DNA from: Novosphingobium sp. SG751A | GTDB lineage: Bacteria > Pseudomonadota > Alphaproteobacteria > Sphingomonadales > Sphingomonadaceae | DNA: 64,000 nucleotides | Assembly: GCF_013149295.1 (NCBI RefSeq) | Contig: NZ_JABGCB010000017.1 | Coordinates: forward strand, 1 to 64,000 | Reading direction: 5' to 3' | In this document: one piece after another, positions 18,488 through 27,097 of the stretch | How positions within the stretch are numbered: the stretch's first letter is position 1 | Layout: each line of letters starts with the position of its first letter | Program-made: the position numbers and the translations under genes | The notes under the pieces: generated by a model | The model's database searches: none | What the model was told of the DNA's origin: nothing | The model's input: only the letters and a program-made list of their open reading frames with translations

Positions 18488-18988
18488 CTATTTGCCCCGG
18501 CCAAAAGGGATAAGGCGCAACAGATCGGCCAGCGCCGGTGCATCGGCCCATTGCGCGCCCTGGCGCAGCAGAAAGGCGTGGCGGATGATCTCGGCCTGTT
18601 GCTCGATATTGAAATCGCCCCATGCCGCGCCGGGGCGCAGAGCATAGTCATAGCGGCAAAAGGGCATCCGGCGCAGCAGCAGGTTAATCCCGGCCTGATG
18701 CTGCCAGACATGGGCCATTTCGTGGATAAACAGGCCCTGCGCGGCCAGCGACCCTTGCGCAAAGCATGGGTGCCACAGGGTGCTTTCGGGGTGGAAATGC
18801 AGATGGCCGCGCGGTGCCATCACCACATTGCGCGGTTGAAACCACCACCAGCGCCGCCGGATCACCCGCACCGGATCCGGATTGAGCGCGGCGCCGAACA
18901 TATCCGCCACCATGGTCCTTTCGGCTGGTGTCAGGACGCGGGAGGTGGGGCGGTGTTCGATCATCGCGCGATCTATGGCGTGTGTCAT
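18488..18988 (-). CDS. Vgr-related hypothetical protein with an HExxH zinc-protease-like motif
   Basis: 166 residues from MTHAIDRAMI. The centre has FIHEMAHVWQHQAG (residues 88-101), an HExxH motif like that of metallopeptidases and Vgr-associated or DUF4157-type domains, preceded by an aromatic-rich stretch (RRWWWFQPRN). A later acidic Glu in NIEQQAEIIRHAF could be the third zinc ligand. No signal peptide. Homologues in sphingomonads are usually named vgr related protein, without a tested function. An ATG 48 bases upstream gives a longer form. It is divergent to the amidase gene. Confidence 0.7.
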   Translation of the reverse strand: MTHAIDRAMIEHRPTSRVLTPAERTMVADMFGAALNPDPVRVIRRRWWWFQPRNVVMAPRGHLHFHPESTLWHPCFAQGSLAAQGLFIHEMAHVWQHQAGINLLLRRMPFCRYDYALRPGAAWGDFNIEQQAEIIRHAFLLRQGAQWADAPALADLLRLIPFGRGK

Positions 18989-19062
18989 AACGGCGCGCAA
19001 TTGACGCATTTGCCTGTGTGAGTGGACGGGGTACACTCGCCCCGCAAACAGAGGGCATGCGG

Positions 19063-20640
19063 ATGGTATTGCGTTGGATCGGGTTAACGGCGGCGATAGT
19101 GATCCCGATGGCGGCGCATGCCGCGACCAGAGTGGAGGAAGTGCCGCTTTGGGAAATCTCGGCCCAGTTGGAGCGGGGCGCGGTCAGCAGCGAGGCGGTG
19201 ACGGGCGCCTATCTGGAGCGTATCGCGGCGATGGACCGAAAGGGCCCGCAATTGCGCGCGATCATCGCCATCAACCCCGATGCGATGGCACAGGCCCGCG
19301 CTTCGGACGCGCGGCGGCGGGCGGGCAAGGCGCTTGGCCCGCTCGACGGCGTGCCGATCCTGATCAAGGACAATATTGAGACGCAGGATCCGGTGGCCAC
19401 CACAGCGGGCAGTCTGGCGCTGCGCGATAATGTGGGCGGGCGCGATGCGCCGGTGGTGGCGCGGCTGCGCGCGGGCGGGGCGGTGATCCTGGCCAAGACC
19501 AATCTGTCGGAATGGGCCAATATCCGCTCGACCCATTCGATTTCCGGGTGGAGCGCGGTGGGCGGACAGGTGCGCAACCCCTATGCGCTGGACCGCAGCC
19601 CCTGCGGATCATCGAGCGGCACCGGCGCGGGCGTGGCGGCCAGTTTCGGCGCGGGCGGACTGGGGACGGAGACGGATGGGTCGGTGGTCTGTCCCTCCTC
19701 GCTCAACGGGCTTGTCGGGCTGAAACCCACGGTGGGCCTGCTCAGCCGCAGCCATATCGTGCCGATCAGCCACAGTCAGGACACGCCCGGCCCGATGGCG
19801 CGCAGCGTTCGCGATGTGGCGATGATGCTCTCGGCCACGGCGGGGAGCGATCCGGCCGATCCGGCCACGGCGCAGGCCGATGCGCATAAGCAGGATTATG
19901 CCGCCGCGTTGGAACAGGCCAGCCTGAAGGGCGTGCGCGTGGCCTATTACCGTCCGACGATGAGCGCGGCTCTGGCCGAAAGGTTCGCCGCCGCGCTAGA
20001 GGTGCTGAAAGCGCAGGGGGCCGAGCTGATCGAGGTGGCGCGGCCCGAACTCGAGGGTTTGGGGCAGGCCGAGCATGAGGTGCTCCGCAGCGAGTTGAAG
20101 GCCGATCTCAACACCTATCTGGCCGGGGCGACGGCGGCGGTAAAGCTGCGGACGCTGGCCGACATCATCGCCTTTAACCGGGCCAATGCCGAAGCGGAAA
20201 TGCCCCTGTTTGCGCAGGAGAGTTTCGAGGAGGCCGAGGGGACACGCGGGATTGCCGACCCGGAATATCTGGGCGCGCGGGCCAAATCCCTACGACTGGC
20301 GGCAAAGGAGGGGCTGGAGGAGATGCTGGCCAGGGCCGATATTCTGGTGCAGCCCACCACCGGTCCGGCATGGCTGATCGACCCCATCTATAGTGACCAG
20401 TTTCGCGGACCTTCGGCCAGCGGTCTGCCGGCGGTGTCGGGTTATCCGCATCTGACCGTGCCGATGGGGCTGGTGGGGGGGCTGCCGGTGGGCCTGTCCT
20501 TTATCGCGCGGCCCTATGAGGAGGGCAAATTGCTGGGCGCGGGCTATGTCTATGAACAGGCGGCGCGGGCGAGGATGGCGCCGACTTATCGCGCCACGGT
20601 CGATGCCGGGGCGGCGTTCAAGGGGGCGGTGGAAAAGTAA
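19063..20640 (+). CDS. Exported amidase-signature family hydrolase
   Basis: 525 residues. MVLRWIGLTAAIVIPMAAHA is a signal peptide, so the enzyme acts in the periplasm or outside. The amidase-signature Ser-Ser-Lys triad is visible: Lys in GVPILIKDNIET, cis-Ser in RSPCGSSSGTGAGVAASF and nucleophile Ser in LGTETDGSVVCPSSLNGLVGLKPT. Such enzymes hydrolyse amides or peptide-terminal amides; the substrate is unknown. ATG 19063 has GAGGG seven bases upstream, better than the ATG at 19057 or GTG at 19018. It may form an operon with the downstream MFS gene. Confidence 0.88.
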   Translation: MVLRWIGLTAAIVIPMAAHAATRVEEVPLWEISAQLERGAVSSEAVTGAYLERIAAMDRKGPQLRAIIAINPDAMAQARASDARRRAGKALGPLDGVPILIKDNIETQDPVATTAGSLALRDNVGGRDAPVVARLRAGGAVILAKTNLSEWANIRSTHSISGWSAVGGQVRNPYALDRSPCGSSSGTGAGVAASFGAGGLGTETDGSVVCPSSLNGLVGLKPTVGLLSRSHIVPISHSQDTPGPMARSVRDVAMMLSATAGSDPADPATAQADAHKQDYAAALEQASLKGVRVAYYRPTMSAALAERFAAALEVLKAQGAELIEVARPELEGLGQAEHEVLRSELKADLNTYLAGATAAVKLRTLADIIAFNRANAEAEMPLFAQESFEEAEGTRGIADPEYLGARAKSLRLAAKEGLEEMLARADILVQPTTGPAWLIDPIYSDQFRGPSASGLPAVSGYPHLTVPMGLVGGLPVGLSFIARPYEEGKLLGAGYVYEQAARARMAPTYRATVDAGAAFKGAVEK

Positions 20641-20680
20641 GCGCTTGGAATTACCCGCATGATGGCCCATCGCAGCCTCC

Positions 20681-21877
20681 ATGACTGAACGGGTTCCATT
20701 CGCCGGAATGCGGCGGGGCAGCGCCGAATATCGCCGGGCCAGCCTGGCGCTGTTTCTGGCGGGCAATGCCACTTTCTCGCTGCTCTATTGCGTGCAACCG
20801 CTGTTGCCCGAATTTGCGCGGGAGTTTGGACTGGCCCCGGCGGGGGCTTCGCTGGCGCTGTCCCTGACATCGGGCGCGCTGGCGGTGGCGGTGTTTCTGG
20901 CCGGAGCCATCGGGCAGGCGATGCCGCGCCGCTCGCTCATGCTCGGCTCGCTGATCGCGGCCAGTGTGCTTAATCTGGTTGCGGGGGCGGCCACGCACTG
21001 GCCATGGCTGGTGGCGGCGCGTCTGCTCGAAGGGGTGGCGCTGGGCGGCGTTCCGGCCGTGGCCATGGCCTATATTGCCGAGGAGATGCATCCCGCCGAT
21101 CTGGTGAAAGCCATGGGGCTCTATGTCGCGGGCACGGCCTTTGGCGGGATGATGGGGCGTTTTGCTACCGGTTGGTTCACCGAGTTTGGTTCATGGCGCA
21201 TCGCGCTGGGCGCCATGGGCGCTCTGGGGCTGGCCGCGGCTTTGGGCTTTGGCCTGCTCTTGCCGCCCTCGCGCCGGTTTGTGCCCCAGCGCGGGCTGGG
21301 CTGGGCGTATCACCGGGCGGTGTGGTGGCGGTTGATGCAGGATAACGGCTTGCTTCGCCTGTTCTTCATCGCTTTTGCCTTGATGAGCGTCTTTGTCACC
21401 CTGTTCAACTATGTCGGCTTTCGCCTTGTGCGCCCGCCCTTTTCCTTGGGCCACGGCGCGATCAGCGCGATTTTCCTCACCTATATCTCGGGCATCTTCT
21501 CCTCATCCATCACCGGCCATATGACCGAGGCATGGGGGCGGCGTCCGGTGCTGGCCATGGGGCTGATGGCGATGCTGGGCGGGGCTTTGCTGACGCTGTC
21601 CGCCGCCTTGCCGCTGATCGTGCTGGGCATTCTGCTGCTCACGCTGGGCTTTTTCTCGGCCCATGCTGCGGCCAGCGGGTGGGTGGGGCAATGGGCGGGG
21701 CCGGACAAGGGCCATGCCGCCTCGCTCTATCTGCTGTTCTATTACCTTGGCGCCGGGATCACCGGCACGGCGGGCGGCTGGTTTTATCAGCACTGGCAAT
21801 GGCCGGGCGTGGTGGCGCTGACGGGCGGGATCTGCGCGGCGGGGCTGGGCGTGGCCCTGTCGCTGCGCCCGCGCTAA
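20681..21877 (+). CDS. MFS transporter (YnfM/arabinose-efflux-like)
   Basis: 398 residues, twelve predicted membrane segments. The start LALFLAGNATFSLLYCVQPLLPEFAREFGLAPAGASLALSLTSGALAVAV and the motif-A-like loop GQAMPRRSLMLGSL place it in the YnfM-type branch of drug/solute exporters. Second half: FNYVGFRLVRPPFSLGHGAISAIFLTYISGIFSSSITG. Only 40 bases after the amidase stop, so possibly cotranscribed. Substrate unknown. Confidence 0.85.
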   Translation: MTERVPFAGMRRGSAEYRRASLALFLAGNATFSLLYCVQPLLPEFAREFGLAPAGASLALSLTSGALAVAVFLAGAIGQAMPRRSLMLGSLIAASVLNLVAGAATHWPWLVAARLLEGVALGGVPAVAMAYIAEEMHPADLVKAMGLYVAGTAFGGMMGRFATGWFTEFGSWRIALGAMGALGLAAALGFGLLLPPSRRFVPQRGLGWAYHRAVWWRLMQDNGLLRLFFIAFALMSVFVTLFNYVGFRLVRPPFSLGHGAISAIFLTYISGIFSSSITGHMTEAWGRRPVLAMGLMAMLGGALLTLSAALPLIVLGILLLTLGFFSAHAAASGWVGQWAGPDKGHAASLYLLFYYLGAGITGTAGGWFYQHWQWPGVVALTGGICAAGLGVALSLRPR

Positions 21878-21889
21878 AGTGCCGCCGAA

Positions 21890-22468
21890 TTACAGACCGG
21901 CCTCGACCGCCACGCGGATTGCCTCGGCGCTGGATCGCACGCCCAGCGTCTTGAACATGGCCGAGCGGTGCATCTTGATCGTGCGCTCGGACAGGCCCAA
22001 TTCCCACGCCACCTGCTTGTTCAGCTTGCCATGCGCCATCTCGACCAGAATCTGGCGCTGGCGCGGGGGCAGGGTGTTGACGCGGGCCAACGCCTCTTCA
22101 CGGGTTTGCCGGTTCTGATCGACAACCTCGACCTGAGAGCCGAGGAAATATTCGACATCGCCATCGGCATTGAACACAGGCGCGATCATCACGGCATTGC
22201 GGAAAGGGGTGCCGTCTTTTTTGTAATTACGGATTTCGACGATGGCGGGCTGGCGATTGTGGATTGCGCTGCGCAGCGTTTCGGTCAGCTCGCCCTCGGT
22301 GTCCGGCCCGCGCAGGAAACGGCAATTGCGCCCGATAATTTCCTCGCGGGCAAACCCGGTCAGGTCAATAAAAGCCTGATTACAGGCAATAATCGGATTG
22401 TCGGGCAGCCTGGGATCGCTCACGACGGCGGCGATGGGGCTGTGTTTGATCATCTCGTCGGGCAACAT
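21890..22468 (-). CDS. LOV-domain blue-light receptor fused to a LuxR-type HTH (EL222-like)
   Basis: 192 residues. Residues about 5-118 are a PAS/LOV domain with the flavin-binding signature GRNCRFLRG, whose Cys49 would form the light-induced FMN adduct, and with the conserved Gln in YFLGSQVEV. Residues about 130-190 are a LuxR-type HTH (LPPRQRQILVEMAHGKLNKQVAWELGLSERTIKMHRSAMFKTL). The layout is that of EL222 from Erythrobacter litoralis, in which light frees the HTH so the protein dimerises on DNA. All visible key residues are intact, so light sensing is likely. The target is unknown; divergent neighbour 22556 is a candidate. Confidence 0.92.
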   Translation of the reverse strand: MLPDEMIKHSPIAAVVSDPRLPDNPIIACNQAFIDLTGFAREEIIGRNCRFLRGPDTEGELTETLRSAIHNRQPAIVEIRNYKKDGTPFRNAVMIAPVFNADGDVEYFLGSQVEVVDQNRQTREEALARVNTLPPRQRQILVEMAHGKLNKQVAWELGLSERTIKMHRSAMFKTLGVRSSAEAIRVAVEAGL

Positions 22469-22555
22469 GACAGGGGTTCTAGGGCAGAAAGCGGCCTATT
22501 CCAAGCCGCAGATCGATGCTGGCGCGAGGGGGCATGATCGCCTAAGGGCGGCGCG

Positions 22556-23767
22556 ATGAAACCGACAAGCGAAAATCATGATGCCATCGTGCTGGGCGCG
22601 GGGGCGGCGGGGCTGTTTTGTGCCGCGCAGGCCGGACAGCGCGGGGCGCGTGTGATCGTGGTCGATCATGCGCCGGAACCGGGGCGCAAGATCCTGATTT
22701 CGGGCGGCGGGCGCTGCAATTTCACCAATATTCACGCCACCCACGAACGCTATCTGTCGGCCAACAAGCATTTCGCCCGCTCGGCCCTGTCGCGCTATAC
22801 ACCCGCCGATTTCCTCGAACTGGTCGAGCGCTATGGCATTGCATGGCATGAAAAGACGCTGGGGCAATTGTTCTGCGATGGTTCTGCGCGCGAGATTCTG
22901 GCTATGCTGGTCGAGGAATGCCGGATCGGGGGCGTCGAGATCGCCTGCGGGCTGAGCCTTGGCGAGGTCAGCCATGCCGATGGGCTGTTTCATGTCCGCG
23001 CGGGCCATCGGATGCTCTCGGCGCGCAATCTGGTGATCGCCACGGGCGGGCCTTCGATCCCCAAGATGGGGGCCAGCGGCATCGCCTATGATCTTGCGCG
23101 GCAATTCGGGCTGAAGGTGGTTCAGCCGCGCCCCGCATTGGTGCCGCTGACCTTGCCGGGGGATGAGGCGCTGTTCCGCGAGCTTTCGGGCGTGGCAACG
23201 CCGGTCGAGGCGCGGGTGGACGATGGCCCATGGGGCAAGGCGGCGTTTCGCGAGGCGGCGCTCTTTACCCATCGCGGCCTATCGGGTCCGGCAATCCTGC
23301 AAATCTCCTCCTATTGGCAGCGCGGCGTGGCGCTTGGCATCAATTTCCTGCCCGATCTGGCGGCGGGCTGGATGGTGGAGGCCAAGAAGGCCAACCCCAA
23401 GGCCGCCCTGCGCCGCGTGCTGGGCGCGCATCTGCCCGATCGTCTGGCGGTGGCGCTGGCGCAAAATCTGGGGCTGGAGGGCGAGATGGGCAACCAGTCG
23501 GACAAGGCCCTGCGCGCCGCCGAGGCCCGGCTGGCGCATTGGCCCTTCAACCCCGATGGCAGCGAAGGCTATGCCAAGGCCGAAGTGACGGCGGGCGGCA
23601 TTGCCACCACCGGCCTGTCGCAAAAGACGATGGAGGCCAATACCGTGCCGGGCCTTTATGCCATTGGCGAGGCGGTGGATGTGACGGGCTGGCTGGGCGG
23701 CTATAATTTCCAATGGGCATGGGCCAGCGGCCATGCGGCGGGGGTCGCCATCGCCCAAACGGGTTGA
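22556..23767 (+). CDS. HI0933/BaiN-like FAD-dependent oxidoreductase
   Basis: 403 residues. N-terminal Rossmann FAD site AIVLGAGAAGLFCAAQAGQRGA, then the family signature EPGRKILISGGGRCNFTN, VIATGGPSIPKMGASGIAYDLA, FTHRGLSGPAILQISSYW and the C-terminal YAIGEAVDVTGWLGGYNFQWAWASG. Members of this flavoprotein family are widespread; BaiN has been described as a bile-acid reductase and others are untested. The reaction here is unknown. It is divergent to the LOV regulator with 87 bases between them. Confidence 0.88.
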   Translation: MKPTSENHDAIVLGAGAAGLFCAAQAGQRGARVIVVDHAPEPGRKILISGGGRCNFTNIHATHERYLSANKHFARSALSRYTPADFLELVERYGIAWHEKTLGQLFCDGSAREILAMLVEECRIGGVEIACGLSLGEVSHADGLFHVRAGHRMLSARNLVIATGGPSIPKMGASGIAYDLARQFGLKVVQPRPALVPLTLPGDEALFRELSGVATPVEARVDDGPWGKAAFREAALFTHRGLSGPAILQISSYWQRGVALGINFLPDLAAGWMVEAKKANPKAALRRVLGAHLPDRLAVALAQNLGLEGEMGNQSDKALRAAEARLAHWPFNPDGSEGYAKAEVTAGGIATTGLSQKTMEANTVPGLYAIGEAVDVTGWLGGYNFQWAWASGHAAGVAIAQTG

Positions 23768-23832
23768 CCCGCATCAAGGCGCGAGGGAAAAGAGGGGACT
23801 AGGTAAGCGCCAGCCTTTCAAGGAGATTCTCC

Positions 23833-24891
23833 ATGACTTCGCTTTCCCCCACAATCCCTGCCCAAATTCCCGCCACTATGCGCGCGGCGGTCGTCCGCGC
23901 ATTCGGCGCTCCGCTTACCATCGAGCAATGGCCTGTCCCCACCCCCGCGCGGGGCGAGGTGCTGGTGAAACTGCTAGCCACGGGCGTTTGCCATACCGAT
24001 CTTCACGCCGCCCATGGTGATTGGCCGGTTCAACCGACTCTTCCTTTCATTCCCGGCCATGAGGGCGTGGGCCATGTCGTCGCCCTTGGCGAAGGGGTGG
24101 AGGATCTGGCGATTGGCGATGCGGTGGGCGTGCCATGGCTGCATGACGCCTGCGGCCAATGCGAGTATTGCCAGACGGGCTGGGAAACCCTGTGCGAAAA
24201 GCAGCATAATACCGGCTATTCGGTCAACGGCACCTATGCCGAATATGTGACGGCGCCGGCTGCCTTTGTCGGGCGCCTGCCTGCTGACGCCGATCTGGTG
24301 CCGCTGGCCCCGATCCTTTGCGCGGGCGTGACCACTTATAAGGGCCTGAAGGAAACCGAGGCGCGGCCCGGCGAATGGGTGGCGATTTCGGGCGTGGGCG
24401 GGCTTGGCCATGTCGCCGTGCAATATGCCAAGGCGATGGGGCTGAAGGTCGTGGGCGTCGATGTGGGGCAGGGCAAGCTCGACCTTGCGCTCGAACTGGG
24501 CGCGGATCTGGTGGTCAATGCGCTCGATCCTGATGCGGCGGCCCGCGTGGTCGAGGCCACGGGCGGGGGCGTGCATGGTGTGTTGGTGACGGCGGTTTCA
24601 GTGCCTGCCTTTGAACAGGCGCTGGCCATGGTGCGTCGCAAGGGCACTGTGGCGCTGGTCGGCCTGCCGCCGGGCGCTTTCCCCACACCGATCTTTGATG
24701 TGGTGTTGAAGCGCATCACCGTGCGCGGCTCTATTGTGGGCACGCGGCGCGATCTGGCCGAAGCCATCGCCTTTGCCGTTGAGGGCAAGGTGAAAAGCAC
24801 GATTCAAACGGCAAAGCTGGATGACATCAACGCGGTGTTTGACAAGATGATCGCGGGCAAGATCGAGGGGCGCATCGTCCTGACTTTCTAA
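23833..24891 (+). CDS. adhP: Zinc-dependent alcohol dehydrogenase, AdhP type
   Basis: 352 residues of the medium-chain zinc ADH family. Catalytic zinc Cys in GVCHTDLHAAHGDW and GHEGVGHVVALGEGVEDL; structural zinc Cys cluster in DACGQCEYCQTGWETLCEK; NAD-binding GVGGLGHVAVQYAKAMGL. This matches NAD-dependent ethanol-type AdhP enzymes (about 340-350 residues). AAGGAG lies seven bases before the ATG. A hairpin about 70 bases past the stop is probably its terminator. Confidence 0.93.
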   Translation: MTSLSPTIPAQIPATMRAAVVRAFGAPLTIEQWPVPTPARGEVLVKLLATGVCHTDLHAAHGDWPVQPTLPFIPGHEGVGHVVALGEGVEDLAIGDAVGVPWLHDACGQCEYCQTGWETLCEKQHNTGYSVNGTYAEYVTAPAAFVGRLPADADLVPLAPILCAGVTTYKGLKETEARPGEWVAISGVGGLGHVAVQYAKAMGLKVVGVDVGQGKLDLALELGADLVVNALDPDAAARVVEATGGGVHGVLVTAVSVPAFEQALAMVRRKGTVALVGLPPGAFPTPIFDVVLKRITVRGSIVGTRRDLAEAIAFAVEGKVKSTIQTAKLDDINAVFDKMIAGKIEGRIVLTF

Positions 24892-24959
24892 AACCCGCTT
24901 AAGGGCATTTGCCGAGGCCAGGCTCAGCCATGCCTTAGGCATCCTTGTTCATAAAACGA

Positions 24960-24987
24960 GGCGGCGGGAGGAAAACCTCCTGCCGCC
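24960..24987 (+). terminator. Strong hairpin after adhP
   Basis: The arms GGCGGCGGGAGG and CCTCCTGCCGCC (one G-T pair) form a 12-pair stem with an AAAA loop, followed by AAGTTTTA. It is probably the adhP terminator, although it also lies in the leader of the next gene, 18 bases before its start. Confidence 0.6.
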
Positions 24988-25004
24988 AAGTTTTAGGGAA
25001 CGGG

Positions 25005-26087
25005 ATGCGCCTCTTTTTCTATCTTCCGGTCATCACGCCATGGTGGTTCGAGGCCATCGTGACGCCGATGCTGATCCGGCTCAACGCTGATCCATGGGTG
25101 CATGAACTCCATGTGATGGTGGCCCCGCTGTGGCGCAACACCGGGGTGGAGGGCGCGCAGCTTGAGCCTTTGCTGGCGCAGGAAAAGCTGCGCTGGCATG
25201 TGATCGCCGAGGGCGATCCGGCCCAGTTTCGCATGCATGGCGCAGCGGTGCCGGGGCTGATCGAAACGGTGGCCGGGATACGGCCCGATCTGACCCTTGT
25301 GCGCAGCAGCGATTTTGCCACGCCCGCGATGTTTCCCGGCACGGTGCGCCATATCATGGAGGGAGCGGCGGCCCCCTTTGCCACCGATCCGGCATGGGTG
25401 GTGCTGGAGGAAACGCCCTTTTCCTATGGCTTCATGCCGGAGGAGGACATTTTGCCCTCCGAACTGGCGGCGCGGGTCGATGCGCTGTGGTCTGGGGCGG
25501 CGGGGCGGTTCGGGCCTTTCTCGGTCCCGCTCTCTCGCCCCACGCTGGCCGTGCCTTTGCCCTATGAGCATGAGGAGAACCTGTTCCTGCGCCATGGTGC
25601 GTATGAGGATGGGGTGGCGCTGCTCCAATCGCTGCTGACGCGTCTGCCCGAGGAATGGCGCATTGAGGTCAGCGATCATCCGCTCAACCGCCTGCATGTG
25701 GATCGCGGTGCGCTCGACGCCTTCATCGCCGCCGCGCCGGACCGGCTGAGCATGGCGCTGGGGGGGACCGAGGCAATGGTGGCCGGGGCGACGGCGGTGT
25801 TTACCGATCTGTCCAAGAGCTGGACGCTGGCCGCCTTTGCCGGAAAGCCGATGCTGCATGTCGGACGCCGGGCGATGGCGCCATGGCTGCGCGCCAGCGG
25901 CGATCCGGGCGAGTTGGCCGGGCCGGACCGGGATGCGGCGCGGCGCTGGTTTGGCTGGCATCTGGCCGCGCGGCTGCTGCGGCCCGAGGTCGTCGATCTC
26001 AACCTCCTGCTGCGCCATGCCAAGGGGCAGCCGACATTTGAAGACATGGACGCCAATCTCGATGCGCTGGAGGTGGTGGCGCCATGA
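25005..26087 (+). CDS. Capsule-synthesis (KpsC/KpsS)-like putative glycosyltransferase
   Basis: 360 residues, no signal peptide. I do not recognise a precise family. The C-terminal half resembles Capsule_synth/KpsS-type GT-B folds: PTLAVPLPYEHEENLFLRHG, EWRIEVSDHPLNR (an HP pair as in KpHP), then ATAVFTDLSKSWTLAAFAGKPMLHVGR, the place where KpsC/KpsS-type transferases carry inSttgleAl..gkPv..lG. Those enzymes are CMP-Kdo-dependent Kdo transferases. The neighbours (a KpsF-type isomerase and a CMP-sugar synthetase), with four-base overlaps, support a sugar transferase role. Family and donor are inference. AGGGA precedes the ATG. Confidence 0.55.
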   Translation: MRLFFYLPVITPWWFEAIVTPMLIRLNADPWVHELHVMVAPLWRNTGVEGAQLEPLLAQEKLRWHVIAEGDPAQFRMHGAAVPGLIETVAGIRPDLTLVRSSDFATPAMFPGTVRHIMEGAAAPFATDPAWVVLEETPFSYGFMPEEDILPSELAARVDALWSGAAGRFGPFSVPLSRPTLAVPLPYEHEENLFLRHGAYEDGVALLQSLLTRLPEEWRIEVSDHPLNRLHVDRGALDAFIAAAPDRLSMALGGTEAMVAGATAVFTDLSKSWTLAAFAGKPMLHVGRRAMAPWLRASGDPGELAGPDRDAARRWFGWHLAARLLRPEVVDLNLLLRHAKGQPTFEDMDANLDALEVVAP

Positions 26088-27097
26088 TCCCGCAGCCTGC
26101 CTTTAATCCCGCCGCCGAATTGACGACCACGCCTGCGCCGGAATTGGGGCTGGAATGGGCGATGGAGGTGCTGCGTGGGGAAATGACGGCGCTGGCCGAT
26201 TGTCTCGACCATCCGCCTGAAGGACTGTCCGGAGCGATCCATGCGTTGGCGGCTTCGCGCCTGCCGGTGCTGTGCTGCGGTGTGGGCAAATCGGGGCTGG
26301 TGGCGGCCAAGATCGCGGCCACGCTTTCCAGCCTTGGCACGCCCGCCTTCTCGCTTTCGGCCGGAGACGCCAGCCATGGCGATCTGGGTGCGGTGACGCC
26401 GGGCAGCGTGGTCATGCTGTTTTCCAATAGCGGGACCACGGTGGAACTGATGCGCATCCTGCCGGGCCTGCGCGAGCGGCGGTGCCATCTGATCGGCCTG
26501 ATCGGGCGGGGGGATACGCCGCTGGCCCGCGCGGCGGACACGCTGGTGCTGTTGCCAATCGTGCGGGAGGCCGACCATCTGGGCATGGCGCCCACGGCCA
26601 GCACGACGCTGCAAATGGCGATGGGCGATGCGATGGCGGTGGCGGCCAGCCAGTTGCGCGGTTTCGCCCGCGATGATTTCCTGCGCAGCCACCCGGCCGG
26701 TGCTCTGGGCCGGCGCGCCCAGCCGATACGCGCGGTGATGCGCGAGGGGGCGTCCTTGCCCTGCATCGGCCCGCAGGCCAATCTGGCCGAGGTGATCGCG
26801 GCGATTTCCACCGGAAAGATGGGCGCAGCCTGTGTGGTGGAGGGGGGCTATCTGTCCGGTTTGATCGTTGATGGCGACATCCGCCGCGCCATTGCCGCGC
26901 GCCGCGACATCTATGCCGAGCGCGCCGCCGATGTGATGCGCCCCGACCCGACCGTCCTTTCCGCCTCGGCCACCACGGGGGACGCGCTCGATCTGATACG
27001 CGACCATGGGGCGGGCTTTTCCGTTTTGCCTGTGACCGATGACGCCGGTCGCCTGTTGGGCATGGTTCACAGCGTCGATCTGGTGCAAAATCTATGA
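26084..27097 (+). CDS. kdsD: KpsF/GutQ-type arabinose-5-phosphate isomerase (SIS + CBS)
   Basis: 337 residues. An SIS domain (about 45-185) with CGVGKSGLVAAKIAATLSSLGTPAF and GDASHGDLGAVTPGSVVMLFSNSGTT, then two CBS domains (about 205-330; IGPQANLAEVIAAISTGKMG, DPTVLSASATTGDALDLI). This is the KdsD/KpsF architecture that turns ribulose-5-P into arabinose-5-P, the precursor of Kdo. The motifs are intact but differ from the housekeeping form (SAGDASHGD instead of HPAEASHGD), suggesting a second, cluster-specific copy. It overlaps both neighbours by four bases, so the three proteins are probably made together. Confidence 0.85.
   Translation: MIPQPAFNPAAELTTTPAPELGLEWAMEVLRGEMTALADCLDHPPEGLSGAIHALAASRLPVLCCGVGKSGLVAAKIAATLSSLGTPAFSLSAGDASHGDLGAVTPGSVVMLFSNSGTTVELMRILPGLRERRCHLIGLIGRGDTPLARAADTLVLLPIVREADHLGMAPTASTTLQMAMGDAMAVAASQLRGFARDDFLRSHPAGALGRRAQPIRAVMREGASLPCIGPQANLAEVIAAISTGKMGAACVVEGGYLSGLIVDGDIRRAIAARRDIYAERAADVMRPDPTVLSASATTGDALDLIRDHGAGFSVLPVTDDAGRLLGMVHSVDLVQNL

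Noticed and set aside
19001..19037. A promoter TTGACG ... TACACT before the amidase
   Set aside because: The spacer is 25 bases, too long for a sigma-70 promoter.
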